Shown here piece after piece: positions 8,438 to 16,225 of a DNA stretch of 64,000 bases. The translations under genes were made by a program, and so were the position numbers. The notes under the pieces are model-generated. The model ran no database searches and had not been told where the DNA came from. It worked only from the letters and a program-made list of their open reading frames with translations. Source of the DNA: Escherichia boydii (GTDB lineage: Bacteria > Pseudomonadota > Gammaproteobacteria > Enterobacterales > Enterobacteriaceae); the NCBI GenBank assembly GCA_041890495.1, contig CP169086.1, positions 2,790,001 to 2,854,000 of the forward strand. The letters are read 5' to 3'. Every line of letters begins with the position of its first letter. Position 1 is the first letter of the stretch.

Positions 8438-8462
8438 ATGCCGGATGCAACACATCCGGCAA
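8438..8462. terminator. REP-like hairpin between can and hpt
   Basis: GCCGGATG (8440-8447) and CATCCGGC (8453-8460) form a perfect 8-bp stem with loop CAACA. The sequence resembles a single E. coli REP half-unit. It sits midway between the convergent stops of can and hpt and probably marks both transcript 3' ends. Confidence 0.65.
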
Positions 8463-8471
8463 CTTCAACAC

Positions 8472-9008
8472 TTACTCGTCCAGCAGAATCACTTTGCCGA
8501 TATACGGCAGATGACGGTAACGCTGTGCGTAATCAATGCCGTAACCCACCACAAACTCATCCGGGATCGAGAAACCGATAAATTCTACCGGGACGTTCAC
8601 TTCACGACGGGACGGTTTATCCAGCAGCGTACAAATCGCCAGCGACTTCGGTTCGCGCAGGCTTAAGATCTCACGCACTTTCGACAGTGTATTCCCCGAG
8701 TCGATGATATCTTCAACAATCAGCACGTCCTTGCCACGGATATCTTCATCCAGATCTTTGAGGATTTTCACATCACGGGTGGTGGACATGCCGCTACCGT
8801 AGCTGGAGGCGGTCATAAAGTCGACTTCATGAGATACCTGAACTTCACGGCACAGGTCCGCCATAAACATAAATGAGCCTCGCAGCAGACCCACCAGCAC
8901 CATATCGCTGCCGCTGTCTTTGTAACGCTCAGTAATCTGACGACCCAGTTCGGCGATACGCGCTTTAATCTCCGCTTCGGGGATCATTACTTCTACAGTA
9001 TGTTTCAT
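8472..9008 (-). CDS. hpt: hypoxanthine phosphoribosyltransferase
   Basis: Hpt salvages hypoxanthine (and guanine poorly) to IMP using PRPP. The start at 9008 (MKHTVEVMIPEAE) gives 178 residues, the size of the characterised E. coli enzyme; upstream in-frame ATGs would add residues not part of the family. The PRPP-binding loop VLIVEDIIDSGNT and the flexible-loop residues SSYGSGMST are present. It is divergent from gcd, with a CRP-like site in the shared gap. Confidence 0.95.
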   Translation of the reverse strand: MKHTVEVMIPEAEIKARIAELGRQITERYKDSGSDMVLVGLLRGSFMFMADLCREVQVSHEVDFMTASSYGSGMSTTRDVKILKDLDEDIRGKDVLIVEDIIDSGNTLSKVREILSLREPKSLAICTLLDKPSRREVNVPVEFIGFSIPDEFVVGYGIDYAQRYRHLPYIGKVILLDE

Positions 9009-9085
9009 ATCTCTAACCATATGATTTAAAAACAAATCACTTCGCACGGGCAGGTTTTGGCACCGCAACAAAGCGCAAGACACGC

Positions 9086-9091
9086 AGTATA
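9086..9091 (-). promoter_or_regulatory. candidate extended -10 element of hpt
   Basis: On the minus strand TGGTATACT provides a TG-extended -10 (TATACT), about 78 bases upstream of the chosen hpt start. No good -35 lies 17 bases further upstream, which is typical of extended -10 promoters. The CRP-like palindrome is centred about 56 bases upstream of it, a position compatible with activation. Confidence 0.4.
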
Positions 9092-9136
9092 CCAGTAAAA
9101 CTATTCATTCGCGGAATCTGTTAATAAAGCTCGAAT

Positions 9137-9152
9137 TGTGATGACGATCACA
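9137..9152. promoter_or_regulatory. CRP-like operator in the hpt-gcd divergent region
   Basis: TGTGA (9137-9141), six bases, then TCACA (9148-9152) is a perfect match to the two arms of the cAMP-CRP consensus. It overlaps the expected -35 region of gcd, whose TATAAT is at 9165-9170, so CRP would block gcd. On the other strand it lies upstream of hpt. Repression of gcd by cAMP-CRP is reported for E. coli; the site here is read directly from sequence. Confidence 0.65.
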
Positions 9153-9164
9153 CATGTTAAAACC

Positions 9165-9170
9165 TATAAT
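9165..9170 (+). promoter_or_regulatory. candidate gcd -10 element
   Basis: A perfect TATAAT lies 43 bases upstream of the gcd ATG. No clear -35 is visible because the corresponding bases form the right arm of the CRP-like site, fitting competition between CRP and RNA polymerase. Confidence 0.45.
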
Positions 9171-9213
9171 TAATTGCTACTAAAATATTAATGAATTGAA
9201 ATGGTGTCTCTTT

Positions 9214-11604
9214 ATGGCAATTAACAATACAGGCTCGCGACGATTACTCGTCACGCTAACAGCCCTTTTTGCAGCGCTTTGCGGGCTGTATCTACTCATT
9301 GGCGGAGGCTGGCTGGTCGCGATTGGCGGCTCCTGGTACTACCCTATCGCTGGCCTTGTGATGCTCGGCGTCGCCTGGATGCTGTGGCGCAGTAAACGCG
9401 CCGCGCTTTGGCTATACGCAGCCCTGCTGCTCGGCACCATGATTTGGGGCGTCTGGGAAGTTGGTTTCGACTTCTGGGCGCTGACTCCGCGCAGCGACAT
9501 TCTGGTCTTCTTCGGCATCTGGCTGATCCTGCCGTTTGTCTGGCGTCGCCTGGTCATTCCTGCCAGCGGCGCAGTTGCCGCACTGGTGGTCGCACTGCTG
9601 ATTAGCGGTGGTATCCTGACCTGGGCCGGATTTAACGATCCGCAGGAGATCAACGGCACCTTAAGCGCCGATGCCACACCTGCTGAAGCTATCTCCCCCG
9701 TAGCCGATCAGGACTGGCCTGCCTATGGTCGTAATCAGGAAGGTCAACGCTTTTCGCCGCTGAAACAAATTAACGCCGATAACGTCCATAATCTGAAAGA
9801 AGCCTGGGTGTTCCGTACTGGCGATGTGAAGCAGCCGAACGATCCGGGTGAAATCACCAATGAAGTGACGCCGATTAAAGTGGGCGACACCCTTTACCTG
9901 TGTACCGCTCACCAGCGCCTGTTTGCGCTTGATGCCGCCAGCGGCAAAGAGAAATGGCATTACGATCCTGAGCTGAAAACCAACGAGTCTTTCCAGCACG
10001 TAACCTGCCGTGGTGTCTCTTATCATGAAGCCAAAGCAGAAACCGCTTCGCCGGAAGTGATGGCGGATTGCCCGCGTCGTATCATTCTTCCGGTCAATGA
10101 TGGTCGACTGATTGCGATTAACGCTGAAAACGGCAAACTGTGCGAAACCTTCGCCAATAAAGGCGTGCTCAATCTGCAAAGCAATATGCCAGACACCAAA
10201 CCGGGTCTGTATGAACCGACTTCGCCACCGATTATCACCGATAAAACCATCGTGATGGCCGGTTCAGTTACCGATAACTTCTCAACCCGCGAAACGTCTG
10301 GCGTGATCCGTGGTTTTGATGTCAACACCGGGGAGCTGCTGTGGGCTTTTGATCCCGGCGCGAAAGATCCGAACGCAATCCCGTCTGACGAACACACCTT
10401 TACCTTTAACTCGCCAAACTCCTGGGCACCAGCGGCCTATGACGCGAAGCTGGATCTGGTCTATCTGCCGATGGGCGTGACCACGCCGGATATCTGGGGC
10501 GGTAACCGCACACCGGAACAGGAACGTTATGCCAGCTCGATTCTGGCGCTGAATGCCACTACCGGGAAACTGGCGTGGAGCTACCAGACCGTTCACCACG
10601 ACCTGTGGGACATGGATCTTCCGGCACAGCCGACGCTGGCGGACATCACCGTTAATGGTCAGAAAGTGCCAGTTATTTACGCTCCGGCGAAAACCGGCAA
10701 CATTTTTGTGCTCGATCGTCGTAATGGCGAACTGGTGGTTCCGGCACCGGAAAAACCGGTTCCCCAAGGTGCAGCGAAAGGCGATTACGTAACCCCAACT
10801 CAACCGTTTTCTGAACTGAGCTTCCGTCCGACGAAAGATTTGAGCGGTGCGGATATGTGGGGAGCCACCATGTTTGACCAACTGGTGTGCCGCGTGATGT
10901 TCCACCAGATGCGCTATGAAGGCATTTTCACCCCGCCATCTGAACAGGGTACGCTGGTCTTCCCGGGTAACCTGGGGATGTTCGAATGGGGCGGGATTTC
11001 CGTTGATCCAAATCGTGAAGTGGCGATTGCCAACCCAATGGCACTGCCGTTTGTTTCGAAACTGATCCCGCGTGGTCCTGGCAACCCGATGGAGCAGCCG
11101 AAAGATGCCAAAGGCACGGGTACGGAATCCGGCATTCAGCCACAGTACGGTGTACCGTATGGTGTCACGCTCAACCCGTTCCTCTCACCATTTGGTCTGC
11201 CATGTAAACAGCCAGCATGGGGTTATATCTCGGCGCTGGATCTGAAAACTAATGAAGTGGTGTGGAAGAAACGTATTGGTACGCCGCAGGACAGTATGCC
11301 GTTCCCGATGCCGGTTCCGGTGCCGTTCAATATGGGTATGCCGATGCTGGGCGGGCCAATCTCCACGGCGGGTAACGTGCTGTTTATCGCCGCTACGGCA
11401 GATAACTACCTGCGCGCTTACAACATGAGCAACGGTGAAAAACTGTGGCAGGGTCGTTTACCAGCGGGTGGTCAGGCTACGCCAATGACCTATGAAGTGA
11501 ATGGTAAGCAGTATGTGGTGATCTCCGCAGGCGGTCACGGTTCATTTGGTACGAAGATGGGCGACTATATTGTGGCTTATGCGCTGCCGGATGATGTGAA
11601 GTAA
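9214..11604 (+). CDS. gcd: membrane-bound PQQ-dependent glucose dehydrogenase
   Basis: Gcd oxidises D-glucose to glucono-lactone on the periplasmic face of the inner membrane and passes electrons to ubiquinone. The start at 9214 (MAINNTGSRR) gives 796 residues, the E. coli length. Five hydrophobic segments fill residues 1-140, followed by the periplasmic eight-bladed quinoprotein propeller (Trp-docking repeats such as KLAWSYQTVHHDLWDMD). E. coli makes only the apoenzyme because it lacks PQQ synthesis genes; none is in this window. It is followed by a REP/BIME cluster and the convergent cueO. Confidence 0.96.
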   Translation: MAINNTGSRRLLVTLTALFAALCGLYLLIGGGWLVAIGGSWYYPIAGLVMLGVAWMLWRSKRAALWLYAALLLGTMIWGVWEVGFDFWALTPRSDILVFFGIWLILPFVWRRLVIPASGAVAALVVALLISGGILTWAGFNDPQEINGTLSADATPAEAISPVADQDWPAYGRNQEGQRFSPLKQINADNVHNLKEAWVFRTGDVKQPNDPGEITNEVTPIKVGDTLYLCTAHQRLFALDAASGKEKWHYDPELKTNESFQHVTCRGVSYHEAKAETASPEVMADCPRRIILPVNDGRLIAINAENGKLCETFANKGVLNLQSNMPDTKPGLYEPTSPPIITDKTIVMAGSVTDNFSTRETSGVIRGFDVNTGELLWAFDPGAKDPNAIPSDEHTFTFNSPNSWAPAAYDAKLDLVYLPMGVTTPDIWGGNRTPEQERYASSILALNATTGKLAWSYQTVHHDLWDMDLPAQPTLADITVNGQKVPVIYAPAKTGNIFVLDRRNGELVVPAPEKPVPQGAAKGDYVTPTQPFSELSFRPTKDLSGADMWGATMFDQLVCRVMFHQMRYEGIFTPPSEQGTLVFPGNLGMFEWGGISVDPNREVAIANPMALPFVSKLIPRGPGNPMEQPKDAKGTGTESGIQPQYGVPYGVTLNPFLSPFGLPCKQPAWGYISALDLKTNEVVWKKRIGTPQDSMPFPMPVPVPFNMGMPMLGGPISTAGNVLFIAATADNYLRAYNMSNGEKLWQGRLPAGGQATPMTYEVNGKQYVVISAGGHGSFGTKMGDYIVAYALPDDVK

Positions 11605-11640
11605 GACTTGCTCAGATTGCTGACAACGTGCGCGTTGTTC

Positions 11641-11741
11641 ATGCCGGATGCGGCGTGAACGCCTTATCCAGCCTACAAAATTGTGCAAAATCAATGGATT
11701 GCACAGCTAGCGTAGGCCTGATAAGCGTAGCGCATCAGGCA
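11641..11741. repeat. BIME: two inverted REP units downstream of gcd
   Basis: A REP unit (GCCGGATGCGGCGTGAACGC, from 11643, ending GCCTACAA) is followed after about 30 bases by an inverted unit running from about 11712 to 11741 (GTAGGCCTGATAAGCG, then GCATCAGGC). The pair forms a bacterial interspersed mosaic element between the convergent ends of gcd and cueO. REP sequences of this type are characteristic of E. coli and close relatives, which supports E. coli ancestry for this block. Confidence 0.85.
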
Positions 11742-11763
11742 GATTTGCGTTTGTCATCAGTTT

Positions 11764-11788
11764 AATGCCCGGAGAGATCCGGGCATAT
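11764..11788. terminator. hairpin between gcd and cueO
   Basis: ATGCCCGG (11765-11772) and CCGGGCAT (11779-11786) form an 8-bp stem with a 6-base loop, 20 bases past the cueO stop. No long T run follows, but the position fits the cueO 3' end. Confidence 0.6.
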
Positions 11789-11805
11789 TTCCGAATACGG
11801 TCTTT

Positions 11806-13356
11806 TTATACCGTAAACCCTAACATCATCCCCGTATCTTCATGCTCCAGCAGATGGCAGTGCGCCATATAAGCATGTTCTTTCGGTGCATCGTGATTAA
11901 ACTTCACCAGCACTTCGCTGACATTACCTTCTACCTTAACGGTATCTTTCCAGCCCGCGCGATGAGCCGCTGGCGGTTTGCCATTTTCTGACAAGATACG
12001 GAACTGCGTGCCGTGGATATGGAACGGATGCAGCATCATGTCGCCCACGCCAGAGATAACCCAACGTTCGTATTGCCCTTTCGCCGCCGCAAACATCGGC
12101 TTGTTCATATCAAACGCCTGACCGTTGATTTTGTTGGCATGGTGGAAATCGAACTTCCCGCCGTGGTTCATATGATTCATATTGCCGTGCCCCATATGGC
12201 CCATCATCTGGCTGTGATCCATCCCGGCCATCGCCTGATCGCCATATTTCTCCATTAGCATCTGCATCCCCATCATATCGAGCATCGGGTCCATAGAGAG
12301 TTGCAGCTTGCGTACCGTCAGCCCTTCCAGCGAAGGTAACGCAGGCAGGCTACTTAATGTGTCTGGCAAAGCACCGGAGGCACTAATAGCAATCGGCTGA
12401 ATCCGCATTACCGGATGAGGCTTATCAAACGGCGCAATCGCCATCCCCATCTGGCTGACCGGCAGCGTCACCAGGTCAAAGGGTTTGTTATCGTTAACCT
12501 CCACCAGCACTTCAAAACGCTCGCCCATCAGCACCGGCAGTTCGCTCACCTTCACTGGTTCAGGTAGCAGACCACCGTCGCTGGCAATCACATACAGCGG
12601 GCGATTGTCGCTGGTGGCGAAATTGAGCGAGCGGGCATTACAGCCATTGAGCAAACGCAGGCGCAGCCAACCACGCGGGGCAGCGTGTTGTGGGTAGATT
12701 GCACCGTTGGTCAGCAGCGTATCGCCAAACCAGCCCACGGCGGCGGTCATCACATCCAGTTGATAATCAATCTGCCCATCAGCGTTAAATTTTTTATCCT
12801 GAACAATCACCGGAACATCATCGATACCCCACTGTTTTGGCAGCATTAATTTCAGGATCTCGTCATCTTCAATTACCACCAGCCCAGCCAACCCCATCGC
12901 CACCTGTCGCCCGGTCTTGCCATGTTGATGTGGATGGAACCAGCAAGTAGCGGCAGGTTGATCAACGTTCAACGTCACCGAGCGCTTGCCACCTGGCAGA
13001 ATAATTCCCTGCGGGCCGCCGTCGACTTCACCCGGTACTTCCAGCCCGTGCCAGTGCAACGTCGTCTCTTCCGTCAGTTGGTTATAGATATCAACCGTTA
13101 CCGCTTTGCCGCGCTGTAATTTCACCGCCGGCCCCAGCAGATTGCCGTTATAGCCCCAGGTAGTTGCAGTTTTCTCGCCAAAGGTAGACTGACCTGCGCC
13201 AATAGTTAACTGAATGCGATTACGGGCATCGGTCGTGAGCAAATCAGGGATCGGTAACGTTGGGCGTTCCGCCGCAAAGACTGCGCGGCTCCACAGCGGC
13301 AAGGCTGAAGCCACACCCAGCGCGACGGAATATTTTAAGAAATCACGACGTTGCAT
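11806..13356 (-). CDS. cueO: multicopper oxidase CueO
   Basis: CueO is a periplasmic laccase-like enzyme that oxidises Cu(I) to Cu(II) and protects against copper. The start at 13356 (MQRRDFLKYS) gives 516 residues with a twin-arginine signal. Three cupredoxin domains carry the copper motifs HWHG, HPHQH, HPFHIHG and HCHLLEHEDTGM. The Met/His-rich insert that binds extra copper (MDHSQMMGHMGHGNMNHM) is present around residues 380-400. A CueR-type promoter lies upstream. The protein differs from recalled K-12 by about one residue. Confidence 0.97.
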   Translation of the reverse strand: MQRRDFLKYSVALGVASALPLWSRAVFAAERPTLPIPDLLTTDARNRIQLTIGAGQSTFGEKTATTWGYNGNLLGPAVKLQRGKAVTVDIYNQLTEETTLHWHGLEVPGEVDGGPQGIILPGGKRSVTLNVDQPAATCWFHPHQHGKTGRQVAMGLAGLVVIEDDEILKLMLPKQWGIDDVPVIVQDKKFNADGQIDYQLDVMTAAVGWFGDTLLTNGAIYPQHAAPRGWLRLRLLNGCNARSLNFATSDNRPLYVIASDGGLLPEPVKVSELPVLMGERFEVLVEVNDNKPFDLVTLPVSQMGMAIAPFDKPHPVMRIQPIAISASGALPDTLSSLPALPSLEGLTVRKLQLSMDPMLDMMGMQMLMEKYGDQAMAGMDHSQMMGHMGHGNMNHMNHGGKFDFHHANKINGQAFDMNKPMFAAAKGQYERWVISGVGDMMLHPFHIHGTQFRILSENGKPPAAHRAGWKDTVKVEGNVSEVLVKFNHDAPKEHAYMAHCHLLEHEDTGMMLGFTV

Positions 13357-13401
13357 AGTTATTTCCTTATTCTTAAGCAGGCGAAACGAAATCAAACGTT
13401 G

Positions 13402-13432
13402 AGCATAGTCCTTCCCCTTACGGGAAGGTCAA
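13402..13432 (-). promoter_or_regulatory. CueR-activated cueO promoter with 19-bp spacer
   Basis: On the minus strand TTGACC (-35, 13427-13432) and TATGCT (-10, 13402-13407) are 19 bases apart, longer than the sigma-70 optimum. The spacer holds the dyad CCTTCCC/GGGAAGG (13410-13428). A stretched spacer with a central dyad is the hallmark of MerR-family regulation, here CueR sensing Cu(I). Confidence 0.9.
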
Positions 13433-13521
13433 GCCGCAGACACAATTTAATCGACAATAATGGTCGTCGCCTCGCTCGCAGTGTGCTAACGTTTATCTTC
13501 TTTAAGCCCCTGGTAGAAGCA

Positions 13522-13869
13522 ATGAAGACGTTTTTCAGAACAGTGTTATTCGGCAGCCTGATGGCCGTTTGCGCAAACAGTTACGCGCTCAGCGAGTCTG
13601 AAGCCGAAGATATGGCCGATTTAACGGCAGTTTTTGTCTTTCTGAAGAACGATTGTGGTTACCAGAACTTACCTAACGGGCAAATTCGTCGCGCACTGGT
13701 CTTTTTCGCCCAGCAAAACCAGTGGGATCTCAGTAATTACGACACCTTCGACATGAAAGCTCTCGGTGAAGACAGCTACCGCGATCTCAGCGGCATTGGC
13801 ATTCCTGTCGCTAAAAAATGCAAAGCCCTGGCCCGCGATTCCTTAAGCCTGCTTGCCTACGTCAAATAA
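13522..13869 (+). CDS. yacC: YacC, small periplasmic protein of the PulS/OutS family
   Basis: A 115-residue protein with a signal peptide ending near residue 22 (MKTFFRTVLFGSLMAVCANSYA). It belongs to the pilotin-like PulS/OutS group, whose members help secretins reach the outer membrane; a role for YacC itself is not established. The two later cysteines (NDCGYQ, KKCKAL) could form a disulfide. The ATG at 13522 is chosen because it begins the signal peptide; upstream in-frame codons give no recognisable extension. It is divergent from cueO and precedes speE. Confidence 0.85.
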   Translation: MKTFFRTVLFGSLMAVCANSYALSESEAEDMADLTAVFVFLKNDCGYQNLPNGQIRRALVFFAQQNQWDLSNYDTFDMKALGEDSYRDLSGIGIPVAKKCKALARDSLSLLAYVK

Positions 13870-13896
13870 TCCCTGATACCTTTTTGTAGAAATATT

Positions 13897-13920
13897 GACC
13901 GTGCATCCGCGGTCAATGTT
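13897..13920. other. inverted repeat in the speE leader region
   Basis: ATTGACCG and CGGTCAAT form a perfect 8-bp stem around an 8-base spacer, about 55 bases upstream of speE. It could be a terminator remnant for yacC or an operator near the speE promoter. There is no T tract. Confidence 0.4.
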
Positions 13921-13956
13921 AGCTATTATGTTGCGCCCTTTTTTTACGGGTGTTAA

Positions 13957-13977
13957 CAAAGGAGGTATCAACCCATG
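13957..13977 (+). promoter_or_regulatory. near-perfect Shine-Dalgarno for speE
   Basis: AAAGGAGGT ends nine bases before the speE ATG and is complementary to eight or nine bases of the 16S rRNA 3' end. This is among the strongest ribosome binding sites in the window and points to high translation of speED. Confidence 0.8.
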
Positions 13978-14841
13978 GCCGAAAAAAAACAGTGGCATGA
14001 AACGCTACACGACCAGTTTGGGCAGTACTTTGCGGTAGATAACGTTCTGTATCATGAAAAGACCGATCACCAGGATCTGATCATTTTTGAGAACGCTGCA
14101 TTTGGTCGCGTAATGGCGCTGGATGGCGTAGTACAAACCACCGAGCGCGACGAGTTTATCTATCATGAGATGATGACCCATGTTCCGCTACTGGCCCACG
14201 GTCACGCGAAACATGTGCTGATTATCGGCGGCGGCGACGGTGCCATGCTGCGTGAAGTAACCCGACATAAAAACGTTGAGTCAATCACGATGGTGGAAAT
14301 CGATGCGGGTGTCGTATCGTTCTGCCGTCAGTATCTACCCAACCATAACGCCGGTAGCTACGACGATCCGCGCTTTAAGCTGGTGATCGACGATGGCGTC
14401 AATTTCGTTAATCAAACCAGCCAGACCTTTGATGTCATTATCTCCGACTGCACCGATCCTATCGGTCCCGGCGAAAGCCTTTTCACTTCGGCATTTTATG
14501 AAGGCTGCAAACGTTGCCTGAATCCTGGCGGTATCTTCGTCGCACAAAACGGCGTCTGCTTTTTACAGCAGGAAGAAGCCATCGACAGCCATCGCAAACT
14601 CAGCCATTACTTCAGCGACGTTGGCTTTTATCAGGCGGCGATCCCGACCTATTACGGCGGTATCATGACTTTTGCATGGGCGACAGATAACGACGCCTTA
14701 CGCCATCTCTCAACCGAAATTATTCAGGCGCGTTTTCTCGCTTCTGGCCTGAAATGCCGTTATTACAATTCGGCAATCCATACGGCAGCTTTTGCCTTAC
14801 CTCAGTATCTGCAAGACGCACTGGCTTCACAGCCGTCCTAA
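13975..14841 (+). CDS. speE: spermidine synthase
   Basis: SpeE transfers an aminopropyl group from decarboxylated S-adenosylmethionine to putrescine, giving spermidine and methylthioadenosine. The 288 residues match the family. Motifs are the nucleotide-binding loop IIGGGDGAMLREV, the acidic VEIDAGV, and the catalytic region ISDCTDPIGPGE. It forms an operon with speD, which makes its co-substrate; speD begins 15 bases after the stop. Confidence 0.97.
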   Translation: MAEKKQWHETLHDQFGQYFAVDNVLYHEKTDHQDLIIFENAAFGRVMALDGVVQTTERDEFIYHEMMTHVPLLAHGHAKHVLIIGGGDGAMLREVTRHKNVESITMVEIDAGVVSFCRQYLPNHNAGSYDDPRFKLVIDDGVNFVNQTSQTFDVIISDCTDPIGPGESLFTSAFYEGCKRCLNPGGIFVAQNGVCFLQQEEAIDSHRKLSHYFSDVGFYQAAIPTYYGGIMTFAWATDNDALRHLSTEIIQARFLASGLKCRYYNSAIHTAAFALPQYLQDALASQPS

Positions 14842-14856
14842 GGAGAAGATAAGAAA

Positions 14857-15651
14857 TTGAAAAAACTGAAACTGCATGGCTTTAATAATCTGACCAAAAG
14901 TCTGAGTTTTTGTATTTACGATATCTGCTACGCCAAAACTGCCGAAGAGCGCGACGGTTATATTGCTTATATCGATGAACTCTATAATGCCAACCGTCTG
15001 ACCGAAATCCTGTCAGAAACCTGTTCCATTATCGGGGCCAATATTCTTAACATCGCCCGCCAGGATTACGAACCACAGGGTGCCAGCGTCACTATTCTGG
15101 TGAGTGAAGAACCGGTTGACCCGAAACTCATCGACAAAACAGAACACCCCGGCCCACTGCCAGAAACGGTGGTTGCCCATCTCGATAAAAGTCATATTTG
15201 CGTACATACCTACCCGGAAAGTCATCCTGAAGGCGGTTTATGTACCTTCCGCGCCGATATTGAAGTCTCTACCTGCGGCGTGATTTCTCCGCTGAAGGCG
15301 CTGAATTACCTGATCCACCAGCTTGAGTCCGATATCGTAACCATTGATTATCGCGTGCGCGGTTTTACCCGCGACATTAACGGTATGAAGCACTTTATCG
15401 ACCATGAGATTAATTCGATTCAGAACTTTATGTCTGACGATATGAAGGCGCTGTATGACATGGTGGATGTGAACGTCTATCAGGAAAATATCTTCCATAC
15501 CAAGATGTTGCTTAAAGAGTTCGACCTTAAGCACTACATGTTCCACACCAAACCGGAAGATTTAACCGACAGCGAGCGCCAGGAAATTACCGCTGCGCTG
15601 TGGAAAGAAATGCGCGAGATTTATTACGGGCGCAATATGCCAGCTGTTTAA
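14857..15651 (+). CDS. speD: S-adenosylmethionine decarboxylase proenzyme
   Basis: SpeD decarboxylates S-adenosylmethionine to supply SpeE. It is made as a 264-residue proenzyme that cleaves itself between Lys111 and Ser112 to create a pyruvoyl cofactor; [12 protein letters not shown] contains that site. The start is TTG at 14857, eleven bases downstream of AGGAGA; TTG is also used in E. coli. The following perfect hairpin ends the speED operon. Confidence 0.96.
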
Positions 15652-15654
15652 CGG

Positions 15655-15690
15655 CTCTGGCGGAGCTCCCAGGCTCCGCCAGATTTATTT
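15655..15690. terminator. bidirectional terminator between speD and yacL
   Basis: TCTGGCGGAGC (15656-15666) and GCTCCGCCAGA (15673-15683) form an 11-bp perfect stem, followed on the plus strand by TTTATTT. It ends speED and could also serve the convergent yacL. Confidence 0.85.
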
Positions 15691-16051
15691 ACTTCTGCTG
15701 CACGAAATTGCGGTAAGCCGCCACGACCTGCAGAAAATCCTCAACGCCGCATAGCGACAGGCTTTCTTCGTCGTAGTAGTTCATCCCCTCTTCCATTTCA
15801 TCGCCAGCGAATTCCAGTTGATTGGCGCGAACCATCACCTCTTCACCGTCCATCCACAGGGTGTATTCGTGCCCTGCCCGTTGCCAGGACCGTTCGCTAC
15901 CTTTCAGTGCGTGCGCTGCTTGTTCCACTTCATCAAGCAAGGCCAGGTTTTCTTTCACCTCTTCATTAAACCAGTGCCCGACCACTTCATGCCCCATGGA
16001 CATACGCACCTTTACTACTCCGGTAATATCGCGCAGAAATTCGTAATCCAT
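15689..16051 (-). CDS. yacL: conserved protein YacL (UPF0231)
   Basis: A 120-residue acidic cytoplasmic protein of the UPF0231 family; its function is unknown. The start at 16051 ([11 protein letters not shown]) is chosen because it matches the family N-terminus; the upstream in-frame ATG would add 16 unrelated residues. It lies downstream of acnB orientation-wise but is separated from it by the acnB terminator, so it runs as its own unit converging on speD. Confidence 0.85.
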
Positions 16052-16155
16052 AGTGTGTTCCTCTGCTCCCGGCAATGCGCCGAAATCGCATTGCGCCATT
16101 GATGTAATTATCGCAGCCTTACCGGAGAAAAACAGCGGAACGGCGATGGTCTAGA

Positions 16156-16193
16156 AATAAAAAATGCCCGGGAATCTCATTCACCGGGCATTG
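16156..16193 (-). terminator. acnB intrinsic terminator
   Basis: AATGCCCGG (16163-16171) and CCGGGCATT (16184-16192) form a 9-bp stem. On the minus strand the stem is followed by TTTTTATTT, a canonical U tract, about 35 bases past the acnB stop. Confidence 0.88.
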
Positions 16194-16225
16194 TGTCGTT
16201 TATGCGCAGCGCGTGCGCTGACTTT

